A stretch of DNA of 64,000 nt, from contig NZ_SKCD01000033.1 of the NCBI RefSeq assembly GCF_006542765.1, forward strand, positions 310,001 through 374,000, given 5' to 3'. Numbering within the stretch: position 1 is the stretch's first letter; every line of letters begins with the position of its first letter. Made by a program: the position numbers and the translations under genes. Positions 53,022-61,797 of this stretch are shown here, in pieces. This DNA is from Paenibacillus luteus. GTDB lineage: Bacteria; Bacillota; Bacilli; Paenibacillales; Paenibacillaceae. The notes under the pieces are model-generated. The model was not told the origin of the DNA, ran no database searches, and was given only the letters and a program-made list of their open reading frames with translations.

Positions 53022-53038
53022 GCTTCTGCAAGGATGAC

Positions 53039-53079
53039 AAAACAGCCGAACAGGGTCAATATCCCGCTCGGCTGTTTTT
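53039..53079. terminator. Terminator of the glycine-rich protein gene
   Basis: AAAACAGCCGA (53039-53049) pairs with TCGGCTGTTTT (53068-53078), with an inner GGG/CCC pairing and a T run. Confidence 0.88.
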
Positions 53080-53251
53080 CTGTTTACATGTATATACATC
53101 TATAATCACTTTCATAATTAATGGTAAAAAAGGAATGTGCAGTAATTATCCTTTGGTAGGATTTAGCGATAATTAATCTAATGATGTGGGGAATGTCTAT
53201 TGATCAAAAAAATAATGCCTATCCTTTTGTTGCTAGCAACGCTATTCTAAG

Positions 53252-54097
53252 TTACCCTTTCAAGCCGCTCGTGCTGATGCCTTCAACAATATAGCGCTGG
53301 AAAACAAAAAAGACAATAAAAACAGGCACGAGTGATAAGGTTGACATGGCGAACATGCCGCCCCAGTTGTTCAACGATTCTCCATCAAGAAACAGCTTGA
53401 GCGCAAGGGACACGGGGTAAAGATCAGGCTCATTCAAATAGAGCAGCGGATGAATGAAATCCTCCCAAGTCCAATAAAAGGAAAAAATAGCGGCGGTCAT
53501 GAGGGCCGGGACGATGAGCGGCACCATGATACGGAAGAAGATGCCATATTTACTGCAGCCATCGATTTTGGCGGCTTCATCGAGATCAGCAGGGATGGTC
53601 CGAATAAACTGCATGATCAGGAAGATGAAGAAGGGAATGCCGAAAAATTGCGGTACCACGAGCGGCTTGAACGTTTGGAGCCAGTTGAATTCCGAGAACA
53701 TAATGTACTGCGGAATGATCGTTACGTCGCGCGGCAGCATGAGCGTCATCATCATGCAGCCGAACCAGAAGCCTCGTCCCAAATAAGGAATACGGGCAAA
53801 GCCATAAGCAACAAGCGCCGAGCTGCAGACTGCGCCAATGGTCGAGAGAATAACGATGATGAATGAGTTTTTAAAAAAGGTACCAAAGGTGTTGCCGGCG
53901 AAGCCCTTCCAGCCCGTCACGTAGTTGTTCCACTCGAGCGTGCTTGGAATAAGGCTGTACGCCGTCGAGAAAATTTCATCATTTGGCTTAAGTGAGCTGA
54001 CGATCAGCCATAAGATCGGATAAATCATAAGGAGAGCGAGGCCGCCGATAAAGATGTGGTAGCCATATCTGCTCCACCATTTAGGTGATAATGCCAT
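53252..54097 (-). CDS. Carbohydrate ABC permease, MalG type (cluster C)
   Basis: A 281-residue six-TM permease with the EAA loop DLDEAAKIDGCSKYGIFFRIMVPLIVP and the C terminus RYIVEGISTSGLKG. It is paralogous to the cluster B permease at 48635-49483. It follows the MalF-type gene with one base between stop and start. Together with the binding lipoprotein upstream it forms an importer, probably for xylan-derived oligosaccharides given the GH43/GH88 genes across the divergent promoter (inference). Confidence 0.92.
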   Translation of the reverse strand: MALSPKWWSRYGYHIFIGGLALLMIYPILWLIVSSLKPNDEIFSTAYSLIPSTLEWNNYVTGWKGFAGNTFGTFFKNSFIIVILSTIGAVCSSALVAYGFARIPYLGRGFWFGCMMMTLMLPRDVTIIPQYIMFSEFNWLQTFKPLVVPQFFGIPFFIFLIMQFIRTIPADLDEAAKIDGCSKYGIFFRIMVPLIVPALMTAAIFSFYWTWEDFIHPLLYLNEPDLYPVSLALKLFLDGESLNNWGGMFAMSTLSLVPVFIVFFVFQRYIVEGISTSGLKG

Positions 54098-54098
54098 A

Positions 54099-55004
54099 TC
54101 AGCGTTCTCCTTTCGATTCGTAATGCACCCATAGCTTGGAGGTTTGGAAGATCACGAGCGTGATGATGCCGACAACAATGAGCATGACCCAGGCCATAGC
54201 TGCGGCATAGCCCATTTCGTAAAACTGGAAAGCCCGTTTGTAAAGGTAAAGCGAATAGAGCAGGGTAGAATCAAGCGGTCCGCCCTCACCGCGAGATACG
54301 ATGTAAGCTGGCGTAAAGGTTAGAAACGCGGAAATCGTCTGTAGGATCAAATTAAATAAAATGATCGGGCTGAGCAGCGGGAGCGTTATTTTGAAAAAGC
54401 GACGAACAGCATTGGCACCATCTACGCTGGCCGCTTCGTAATAATCCTTCGGAATGTTTTTGAGGCCTGCCAAAAAGATAAGCATCGAAGAGCCGAACTG
54501 CCAAACTGACAAGGTGATCAGCGTCCATAGTGCGGTATCCGGATTTCCGATCCAAGATGTATCGGTATCAATGCCGAACACTCCCAGAGCGGAGTTCACA
54601 AGCCCTTGATCGCCAAACACCTGCGTCCATAAAATAGATACAGCAACGCTGCCGCCAATGAGGGACGGTAGGTAATAGGCGGAGCGGTACAGGCCGATGC
54701 CGCCGATGGTTTTGTTCAGCAGGAGAGCGACCATTAATGCGAAAGCAAGTCGCAGAGGCACGCTGGCGATGACGTAGTTTAACGTAACAAAGACCGATTT
54801 CCAGTACTTTTCATCGTCCGTAAACATTTTTTCATAGTTGGCCATACCGACCCAGCTTGGAGACTGGAACAGATTATAATCGGTAAATGAGTAATAAAGC
54901 GATGAGAGAATCGGATACAGGATGAAGACTAGAAATCCTATAATGAACGGGGCGGAGAACACATAACCGACCACGTGGTTGTTATCCTTTAATTTCGATA
55001 GCAT
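54099..55004 (-). CDS. Carbohydrate ABC permease, MalF type (cluster C)
   Basis: A 301-residue six-TM permease: EAA loop DYYEAASVDGANAVRRFFKITLPLLSP near residue 190, ending TSKLWVHYESKGER like its cluster B relative. The frame extends to 55025, but ATG at 55004 has AAGGTGG 5 bases upstream and starts MLSKLKDNNHVVG, a normal N terminus. A hairpin at 55069-55095 separates it from the binding-protein gene. Confidence 0.9.
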   Translation of the reverse strand: MLSKLKDNNHVVGYVFSAPFIIGFLVFILYPILSSLYYSFTDYNLFQSPSWVGMANYEKMFTDDEKYWKSVFVTLNYVIASVPLRLAFALMVALLLNKTIGGIGLYRSAYYLPSLIGGSVAVSILWTQVFGDQGLVNSALGVFGIDTDTSWIGNPDTALWTLITLSVWQFGSSMLIFLAGLKNIPKDYYEAASVDGANAVRRFFKITLPLLSPIILFNLILQTISAFLTFTPAYIVSRGEGGPLDSTLLYSLYLYKRAFQFYEMGYAAAMAWVMLIVVGIITLVIFQTSKLWVHYESKGER

Positions 55005-55068
55005 GGCTTCCACCTTCCACTCCAAATGGTTTGCAAGCCGGCCTCTCGGCGGCTGCAGTTAAACAGGA

Positions 55069-55095
55069 AACGGGCCCACTCGCGCGGACCCGTTA
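55069..55095 (-). promoter_or_regulatory. Intercistronic hairpin between binding protein and permease genes
   Basis: AACGGGCCC pairs with GGACCCGTT around a 9-base loop (one mismatch). It occupies the same place as the hairpin in cluster B and has only a modest T tail on the minus strand. Confidence 0.6.
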
Positions 55096-55107
55096 TTCAT
55101 GGGGCTG

Positions 55108-56454
55108 CTATTTCTTGTTTGCTGCTAAAATTTTATTCGCATCGAGGCGGAACTTGGCAGCGCCATCCGCAACGGAGAGCTTGTTGTACAAAATTTGCTC
55201 AGCGGTATCCTTCAGCAATTTATCAACCTCAACTGCGCCAATCGGGTTCGGTGGATTCATTTGACTGCTGTTTTGCTCAGCCCATGCCACGTAGTCAAAT
55301 ACTTTGGTTTGCTCAGGTGTTAATAGCGGTTTGAGTGCTTCTTTAACAGCTGACGATACCGGTACGCCGCGCTCACCCATAATAATTTTGTTGGCTTCCA
55401 CATCGTTTACCCAGAAGCTAATAAATTTTGCTGCTTCATCTTTTACTTTCGAGTTTTTGGAGATGGAGAAGTACATGCTTGGTTTAAGGAACAAGGCTTT
55501 GTTCTCGTTCCAGCCCGGTACCGGCAAAATTTCGAACGGACGCTTCGCAACCGTGCTGGAGAGAATATATTGGTTCGACCAGCCCCATGTGCTGACAGCG
55601 TTCCCAAGTTCAAGCTCGCCATCTTCCGGTGTGCCTTTCTTCTGGGCCAGTTTATCGAGCGACAATAGATTGCCATTATCGTACCAGCCTTTGTACATAT
55701 TGTAGAAATCGATAAAATATTTGTCATCGTCATAACCTAGGCTTGTGCCATCGGCTGCATACATTAGCTGGTTCTTGCCACGCAGATAGAAGGGAAAGAA
55801 TACGTCATGGCGCAAATCCTGCGTCAAAATTTTTCCCTGCGCTTTCAGAACAGGGCCAAGGGCGGTAAAGTCATCCCATGTCCAGTCCTGTGTCGGCATG
55901 GTGCCGCCTGCTTTTTCCAGCATATCCTTGTCGATAACGGAGAGCAGGGCGTTGGAGCCGAGGTTGAAGGCAAATAGTTCGTTGCCGATTTTACCGCCGG
56001 AAATTGCAGCTTCACTGATGTTGGAGATGTCGATTGCACCGTTTTGTGTGTATGGAGTCAGATCCTCCAGCTGCCCAAGCGAGCCGTACTGCGAGAGGTA
56101 GGAAATATCCATTTGAATAATGTCAGGAAGATTGTTTGCCGCAACCTTTGGAGCAAGCTTCTTCCAATGATCGTCAAAGGATGCATACTCCGGCTCGATG
56201 GTTACATGTGGATTAAGTGATTCATAAAGCTCGATGACCTTTAGCGTGTAGTCATGCCGCGATTGACCGCCCCACCAGGCAATCTTCAGGGTAACCGGCT
56301 CTTTTTTGTCATCTGTGGTTGGCGTCTCTGTTTTGACAGGCTCGCTCGGAGCATTTGTAGCATTGCCTGCTCCTTTATTCCCATTACCCCCGGCACATGC
56401 TGCGAGACTAACGGATAAAGCAAGCGTGAGCAGAATCGTTAAAACTCTTTTCAT
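55108..56454 (-). CDS. Extracellular sugar-binding lipoprotein (cluster C)
   Basis: A 448-residue solute-binding lipoprotein (lipobox VSLAAC, Cys20; Gly/Asn linker). The mature part begins VTLKIAWWGGQSRHDYTLKVIELYE and contains LFAFNLGSNALLSVIDKDML, placing it in the same type-1 family as the cluster B proteins but not a close copy. GGGAGG lies before the ATG. It is preceded by the YesN/YesM genes on the same strand and supplies ligand to the permease pair that follows. Confidence 0.92.
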   Translation of the reverse strand: MKRVLTILLTLALSVSLAACAGGNGNKGAGNATNAPSEPVKTETPTTDDKKEPVTLKIAWWGGQSRHDYTLKVIELYESLNPHVTIEPEYASFDDHWKKLAPKVAANNLPDIIQMDISYLSQYGSLGQLEDLTPYTQNGAIDISNISEAAISGGKIGNELFAFNLGSNALLSVIDKDMLEKAGGTMPTQDWTWDDFTALGPVLKAQGKILTQDLRHDVFFPFYLRGKNQLMYAADGTSLGYDDDKYFIDFYNMYKGWYDNGNLLSLDKLAQKKGTPEDGELELGNAVSTWGWSNQYILSSTVAKRPFEILPVPGWNENKALFLKPSMYFSISKNSKVKDEAAKFISFWVNDVEANKIIMGERGVPVSSAVKEALKPLLTPEQTKVFDYVAWAEQNSSQMNPPNPIGAVEVDKLLKDTAEQILYNKLSVADGAAKFRLDANKILAANKK

Positions 56455-56575
56455 CGTTTTTATTCCTCCCCTTAGTACGTTGAATGTTATGGCTGCTCTC
56501 TCAGTATGCGTCTGCCAAGGAGAAAGGTTAAGACAAAAAACAGGAAGGAATGTTCAAAAAATAGAAAAGTTTAGG

Positions 56576-58120
56576 TTAGTACTTCATATACTCAGAAGGC
56601 GTGCAGCCCATATATTTTTTGAATACCTGACTAAAATATTGCGGATTATCACCATATCCGAGCCGTTCGGCCAGCTCGAATATTTTAATGTCGGGATCAG
56701 TGGCGATCCATTCGGTTGCTTGCTTGATACGCAGCTTAAGAACATAGGTCGTGAATTTTTCGCCCGTTTCTTTCTTGAACAGCTTGCCAAGATATTCGGG
56801 ATTAATGAATAGCAGTTTGCTAGCGACAAAGGTTAAGGATAGATCCGCATTGCCTAGATACTGTTCGATAATATCAATGGTTTGGCGCACGAACGCAATA
56901 TATTTGACCTTATTCTGCTCGTAGCGGGCATTCGTTATGGCACGAACAGCATTTTCAAGCACGGCTTGAATAGCATGAAGAGCATTCATCTCGATAATCG
57001 AAGGGATATTGCGGTAATAGTCCTCGACTGCGCGGGAATCGGCAAGGCGAATTAAAGAGACATATTGCCCGATCACATAAGATTTAGTTTTGACGATGTC
57101 AAGCTGGGCCTCCTTCAGCCTGTTGAAAAATTCGGAAAGCGCATTCTCGGCATCCTTCAAATGGCCAGAGCGGACAGGCATAAGAAGGCGGTCCTCGTCA
57201 AAGTGGAACTGGTCAAGTCGTCCATCGGCCATAATCGCCGTGTCCTGACGTGTAATAAGCCCTCCTTCATCCAAGTAAAAGCGATAGTTTAAACATTGCA
57301 GCGTCTCCTGGTAGAGGCTTCTCGCCTCGAAGATCGGTGCGGGCTCGCTTAACGCGATAGATGCGTCCATCTTGTAGTAGCTGCGGAAGGTTTGTCTGAT
57401 GTCGTTAATTTTCCGGTTCAGCTCAATGATGTCAGTCGGATCTTCCACGAGAACCAGTACATGATCACCTAGGGTTGTGGCAAGCAAGGTCGTGCCGATT
57501 ATTTCCTGAGCAATATTTTTGATTGCGAACAGCTGCTCAAATTGTGCGTCTCCTTCAAGCTGGAAGAGGAGCAGGCGGACAGGCTTATCTGCCGAATATT
57601 GGAAGAGGCTGCGGTAGTAATCCCAGTCGCGTCGGCCATACATTTTGTTTGTCACAAATTCCTTCAGCACCTGCTCCTTGACATGGGGCATAACCTTCTC
57701 AAGGCGTTCCTTCACGCCACTGACAAAAGCCTCGCGTTTCGCATCCGCTTCAAGCTCATCTACAATCTCGGCAAGCGGACCGCCGATCTTGATCTCATTC
57801 GTAGGCTTGAGCAAGTAATGCTTGACGCCATACTGCATCGCTTTGCTGGCATATTCGAATTCCCGAAAACCTGATAATACGATAAACCTGACATGAGGAT
57901 GAGTCTGATGTGTTTTGGCAACTAGCTCTAGCCCATCCATACCCGGCATCCGAATGTCGGTGATGACGATATCTGGTTCTTCAGCCATGATGCTTTCATA
58001 GGCTTCCAAGCCGTTTCTGGCCGTCGCGGTGAGCGAAGTCCTATAATAGCTCCAATCCACCATTTGCGAAATTCCGTCCAAAATAATTCGTTCATCATCC
58101 ACTAGCAGCACTTTGTACAT
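56576..58120 (-). CDS. YesN-type response regulator with AraC output (cluster C)
   Basis: A 514-residue regulator: receiver (D55 in VITDIRMPGMDG, Lys-Pro in YLLKPTNE), a central domain of about 270 residues that resembles a degenerate nucleotide-cyclase-like fold in this family, and the AraC domain (~410-514, ending YFSQVFKKYMGCTPSEYMKY). GGAGG lies 9 bases before the ATG, which falls inside the end of the kinase gene (26-base overlap). It should activate the binding-protein/permease operon 121 bases downstream, and possibly the divergent GH43 operon. Confidence 0.92.
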   Translation of the reverse strand: MYKVLLVDDERIILDGISQMVDWSYYRTSLTATARNGLEAYESIMAEEPDIVITDIRMPGMDGLELVAKTHQTHPHVRFIVLSGFREFEYASKAMQYGVKHYLLKPTNEIKIGGPLAEIVDELEADAKREAFVSGVKERLEKVMPHVKEQVLKEFVTNKMYGRRDWDYYRSLFQYSADKPVRLLLFQLEGDAQFEQLFAIKNIAQEIIGTTLLATTLGDHVLVLVEDPTDIIELNRKINDIRQTFRSYYKMDASIALSEPAPIFEARSLYQETLQCLNYRFYLDEGGLITRQDTAIMADGRLDQFHFDEDRLLMPVRSGHLKDAENALSEFFNRLKEAQLDIVKTKSYVIGQYVSLIRLADSRAVEDYYRNIPSIIEMNALHAIQAVLENAVRAITNARYEQNKVKYIAFVRQTIDIIEQYLGNADLSLTFVASKLLFINPEYLGKLFKKETGEKFTTYVLKLRIKQATEWIATDPDIKIFELAERLGYGDNPQYFSQVFKKYMGCTPSEYMKY

Positions 58121-59876
58121 GGTTTAATTCCTCCGTTTCTCCTGGCAGCATCAATGTGATTTTTGTACCATGGCCAATCTTGCTGTCAATGCGAAGGCCG
58201 CAGGACTCGCCGAACGCGATTTTTATCCGTTCGTCAATGTTCAAGAGACCTATGCCTTTGCCGTTCGTTTTCAGTCCGCCCTTGCGGAGCTGCTCCAGCG
58301 TATTCGCTGCCATGCCCGGACCGTTATCTTCCACAGTCAGGAAGAAGCCTTCGTTGGTTTCTCGCGCACGAATCGATATCGTACACGCGCCGATGCCTGG
58401 CTCCAACGCGTATTGAATGGCATTTTCGAGCAGTGGCTGAAGGGACAGCTTCGGCACTCGCCGATTTAAATATCGATCAGGAACGTCAAGCTGAAAGATT
58501 AACCGCTCCTCGAACCGATATTTTTGGATGGTGACATAGCTTTTAATAATTTCAAGCTCCTCGGACAAAGGCAGGATCGGTTCCTTTAATTCAATGGAAT
58601 GGCTTAACAGAAAGCCAAGTGATTCCACCATATGCGAAATTTGCGTTTGTTTATTCACCCTGGCCAGCCAGTTGATCGATTCCAGCGTATTGTAGAGAAA
58701 ATGTGGATTGATTTGTGCTTGCAGCGCTTTGAATTCGGTCTCTTTGAGCAGCAAACGGTTGGCATAGCTTTCGGTGATAAGCGAATTGATTCGTTCAACC
58801 ATGATCCGAAATGTGCGATGAAGGAGGCCAATTTCGTTCATTGCCATCGATTGCTGCTCCGGAAGATGCAGATTCGCTTCTGCGAAATTCCCTTTCTCAG
58901 CCATCTTCATGCGCGCCATTAAATCCTCGATCGGCTTCGTCAAGCTGCGCGAGAATCGAATGCCGAGAAACACAACGAGCACAAAGATGAAAGCAAACAC
59001 CGCAATCACAAGCTCACGAATGAACAAGATATGCTTGAAGATTTTGTTGTACTCCGTAATGTTGATGTACGTCCAACCGGTCTTGGAGGACTGGTTATAC
59101 GATACAAACTGTGATTTGTCATCTAGCGTTTTTGTGAAATAGCCGGTTGATTGACTTGTGGAATGAATAATTTCAGTAGGGTCGAACATGGCATTGCTTG
59201 GGAATACGAGCTCGGAGCCTGCTACGATCATAAGATTACCCTCGGCGCTGTCTAAAGCCATTTTCCGCACAACCTCATTCATATTGATACGTGCTACGAT
59301 GGTTCCTAAATATTGCAGGTCAAAGTTGGTATTGCGAAAAGAGCGGATTTCCCGTGTCAAAATTAAAGCGTTGTCCTCCTCGTCCGGAAAAATCCATGAT
59401 GTATCGCCTTCTCTCTCACGAGCTAGCTGCATCATACGTGCCTTCTTGATTGGGCTGAACGTTATGAGATTACCGGCGTCATGCTCGGTGCCGCGCGAGT
59501 CGAACAGCTGCATCGAAATGATGGAGGATTCAGGACCTGCGAAATAAAAGAGCCGATCAAGCACAAGCTGCCTGAGAATAAGGCGGTCATAGTCGGTTTC
59601 GCTATTTTTGATAGACAACAACAAATTTTGAAATTGAATGTCGGTAATCATGTTGTAGGAAATTTGCTCAAGCCGATTGAGCTCAGTTTCGATCGCAGAG
59701 GAGGAGAGATTGAGCACTTGCGAGGATTTCTCGTAAAGCTGCTCTTCATAGAGGTAGAATGCGTATTGCTGCACGATCGTCGTAAACGCAAAGGTCAGTG
59801 CGATAATGAAGGTAATGAGGAAGGTTAGCTTGGTTTTGATCTTCATATGCTTATAAGCATTAAACCATGCCTGCAT
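58095..59876 (-). CDS. YesM-type sensor histidine kinase (cluster C)
   Basis: A 593-residue membrane kinase: TM1 (~17-37), a Cache-like sensor domain (~40-285), TM2 with AVFAFIFVLVVFLGIRFS, HAMP, the phosphoacceptor QINPHFLYNTLESINWLARV (His near 390) and an ATPase domain with VEDNGPGMAANTLEQL and NGKGIGLLNIDERIKIAFG. An upstream frame to 59921 lacks a ribosome site; the ATG at 59876 has AAGGAG 10 bases upstream. It heads the minus-strand operon, divergent from the xylosidase gene. Confidence 0.9.
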   Translation of the reverse strand: MQAWFNAYKHMKIKTKLTFLITFIIALTFAFTTIVQQYAFYLYEEQLYEKSSQVLNLSSSAIETELNRLEQISYNMITDIQFQNLLLSIKNSETDYDRLILRQLVLDRLFYFAGPESSIISMQLFDSRGTEHDAGNLITFSPIKKARMMQLAREREGDTSWIFPDEEDNALILTREIRSFRNTNFDLQYLGTIVARINMNEVVRKMALDSAEGNLMIVAGSELVFPSNAMFDPTEIIHSTSQSTGYFTKTLDDKSQFVSYNQSSKTGWTYINITEYNKIFKHILFIRELVIAVFAFIFVLVVFLGIRFSRSLTKPIEDLMARMKMAEKGNFAEANLHLPEQQSMAMNEIGLLHRTFRIMVERINSLITESYANRLLLKETEFKALQAQINPHFLYNTLESINWLARVNKQTQISHMVESLGFLLSHSIELKEPILPLSEELEIIKSYVTIQKYRFEERLIFQLDVPDRYLNRRVPKLSLQPLLENAIQYALEPGIGACTISIRARETNEGFFLTVEDNGPGMAANTLEQLRKGGLKTNGKGIGLLNIDERIKIAFGESCGLRIDSKIGHGTKITLMLPGETEELNHVQSAASG

Positions 59877-59925
59877 AAGCTGTATTCTCCTTTCTGGCAA
59901 GGAATGTCTGTAGTATGTCACCGCA

Positions 59926-59939
59926 AGAAAGCGCTGTCA
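59926..59939. promoter_or_regulatory. Candidate cre (catabolite-response) site
   Basis: AGAAAGCGCTGTCA matches the CcpA cre consensus TGWAARCGYTWWCA at nearly all positions. It lies 50 bases before the kinase start on the minus strand and about 200 bases before the GH43 gene, so it could repress both operons on preferred sugars. Confidence 0.55.
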
Positions 59940-60137
59940 ACAAAAATGAGCTTGAAATAGCAGCTCATTGCTTCCCATTTTGACAAAAATCACAAAATAA
60001 ATGCACTTCATTCTAAAAAAACCTACATACGCTATTTTTTTTCGTATGCTACGATAATTCATATTTGAAGACATCGCTAATTTTCAAATAGGAGAAATCA
60101 GGTATCCACCAAGACAGAGAGAGGCTGATCTAAGCGT

Positions 60138-61709
60138 ATGATAAACAATCCGATATTAACCGGCTTTAATCCGGATGCATCATTTCTGAGGGTAGGCGAG
60201 GAATATTATATGGCGACCTCCACCTTTGAATGGTTTCCGGGCGTTCAACTTTATCATTCCATGGATCTGGCGAATTGGGAGTTGATTCCTCATGCGCTTC
60301 AGCGTACCTCTCAGCTAGATCTTAGAGGAAATCCGAGCTCAGGCGGCATTTGGGCGCCAGCGCTTTCTTACGATAACGGCATTTACTATTTGCTCTATAC
60401 CGATGTTAAGGCGCGCAAAGGCGTTTTCAAAGATTTGCATAATTATCTTGTTACATCGGAGAGTATGAACGGCCCTTGGTCCGAGCCCCTCTATATGAAC
60501 GGCAGCGGCTTCGACCCTTATTTGTTCCACGACGAGGACGGCACCAAATGGCTTCTCAACATGCAATGGGATTTTAGAGATAGCCACAGCAGGTTTGGGG
60601 GGATCGTGCTTCAACAATATGATCCCACTGAGCAGCGGCTAATCGGTCCGGCCAAAAAGATTTACGAAGGCACGGACATCGGCGTCACGGAAGGGCCTCA
60701 GCTGTTCAAGCGAGGCGGCTACTATTATTTGCTTGTTGCCGAAGGTGGTACGGGCATTAATCATGCGGCTACGTTAGCACGCTCCAAGCATATTGACGGT
60801 CCATACGAAACGGATCCTTCTTATCCGATCATGACGACGCGCGGGGCTCCTGAGTACCCCCTGCAAAATGCAGGGCACGGGATGATCGTTGAAACACAAA
60901 GAGGCGAGTGGTACATGTCCCATATCTGCAGCCGCCCGTTTTCTGGCACGAAGCTGAATCCGCTCGGCCGCGAAACTTCGCTTCAGCGACTCCGCTGGAC
61001 AGAGGATGGCTGGCTGCGCCTCGACCATGAAGGAAGACTGCCAGCTTTGGCCGCTCCAGCTCCGGATCTTGCGCCGCATCCATATCCGGAACTGCCAGCC
61101 AAGGATGATTTTGAAGCGTCAGTGCTTGGTCTACAATACCAGACGCTTCGCGTCCCTGCGGAAGATATATGGCTCAGCTTAAGCGAACGTCCCGGTTATT
61201 TGCGTCTTCGCGGACGGGAATCGCTTCATTCCTGGCATCATCAAAGCATGGTAGCGCGCCGGCTTCAGCATTTCAACTGTACAGTTGAGACACATATGGA
61301 ATATGAACCGGAGCATTTTATGCAAATGGCGGGACTCGTCTTTTATTATGATGAGCAGGATTATTTTTATTTGCGAGTTACGCGTGACGGAGACAACGGG
61401 CGCAAGCTCGGCGTTGTGTCCTCGAACAGCGGCAAATACTGCGAAGACAGAACGAGCGAGCTTAGCGTCGATGACTGGGACACTTATTATTTACGGGCGG
61501 AGGTTAATGGACGGGGACTACAGTTTTTTGCTTCGCCTGACGGCATGGGGTGGCAGAAAGTTGGCGGCGAACGAGACATGGGCGTGCTTTCCGACGAATA
61601 CGGCGGCAAGCTAGGCTTCACGGGGGCCATGATTGGTTTATGTGCACAGGATATCAACGGTTCAAAAAAACATGCGGATTTTGATTATTTTTTATATCAG
61701 ATTGGTTAG
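60138..61709 (+). CDS. Glycoside hydrolase family 43 (beta-xylosidase/alpha-arabinofuranosidase-like)
   Basis: A 523-residue intracellular enzyme with no signal peptide. The N-terminal five-bladed propeller carries the three acidic residues of the family: D13 in GFNPDASF (base), D126 in GFDPYLF (pKa modulator) and E185 in GVTEGPQLF (acid). The C-terminal ~190 residues form the beta-sandwich typical of XynB-type xylosidases (GH43 subfamily 11). It would release xylose or arabinose from imported oligosaccharides. The gene begins an operon divergent from cluster C, and GH88 follows 88 bases later. Confidence 0.92.
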   Translation: MINNPILTGFNPDASFLRVGEEYYMATSTFEWFPGVQLYHSMDLANWELIPHALQRTSQLDLRGNPSSGGIWAPALSYDNGIYYLLYTDVKARKGVFKDLHNYLVTSESMNGPWSEPLYMNGSGFDPYLFHDEDGTKWLLNMQWDFRDSHSRFGGIVLQQYDPTEQRLIGPAKKIYEGTDIGVTEGPQLFKRGGYYYLLVAEGGTGINHAATLARSKHIDGPYETDPSYPIMTTRGAPEYPLQNAGHGMIVETQRGEWYMSHICSRPFSGTKLNPLGRETSLQRLRWTEDGWLRLDHEGRLPALAAPAPDLAPHPYPELPAKDDFEASVLGLQYQTLRVPAEDIWLSLSERPGYLRLRGRESLHSWHHQSMVARRLQHFNCTVETHMEYEPEHFMQMAGLVFYYDEQDYFYLRVTRDGDNGRKLGVVSSNSGKYCEDRTSELSVDDWDTYYLRAEVNGRGLQFFASPDGMGWQKVGGERDMGVLSDEYGGKLGFTGAMIGLCAQDINGSKKHADFDYFLYQIG

Positions 61710-61797
61710 TCATACCAGCTTATTTACGTTGTTTGCTATGGATAGACAACAAGGATACGCAAAGCAAAATAAATGAAAAAGAAAGTGGGATCAAACC

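Noticed and set aside
52306..53099. Several long frames in other phases and on the minus strand through the glycine-repeat gene
   Set aside because: They arise from the 12-base period. Only the frame starting at 52008 has a signal segment, a known domain and a ribosome site.
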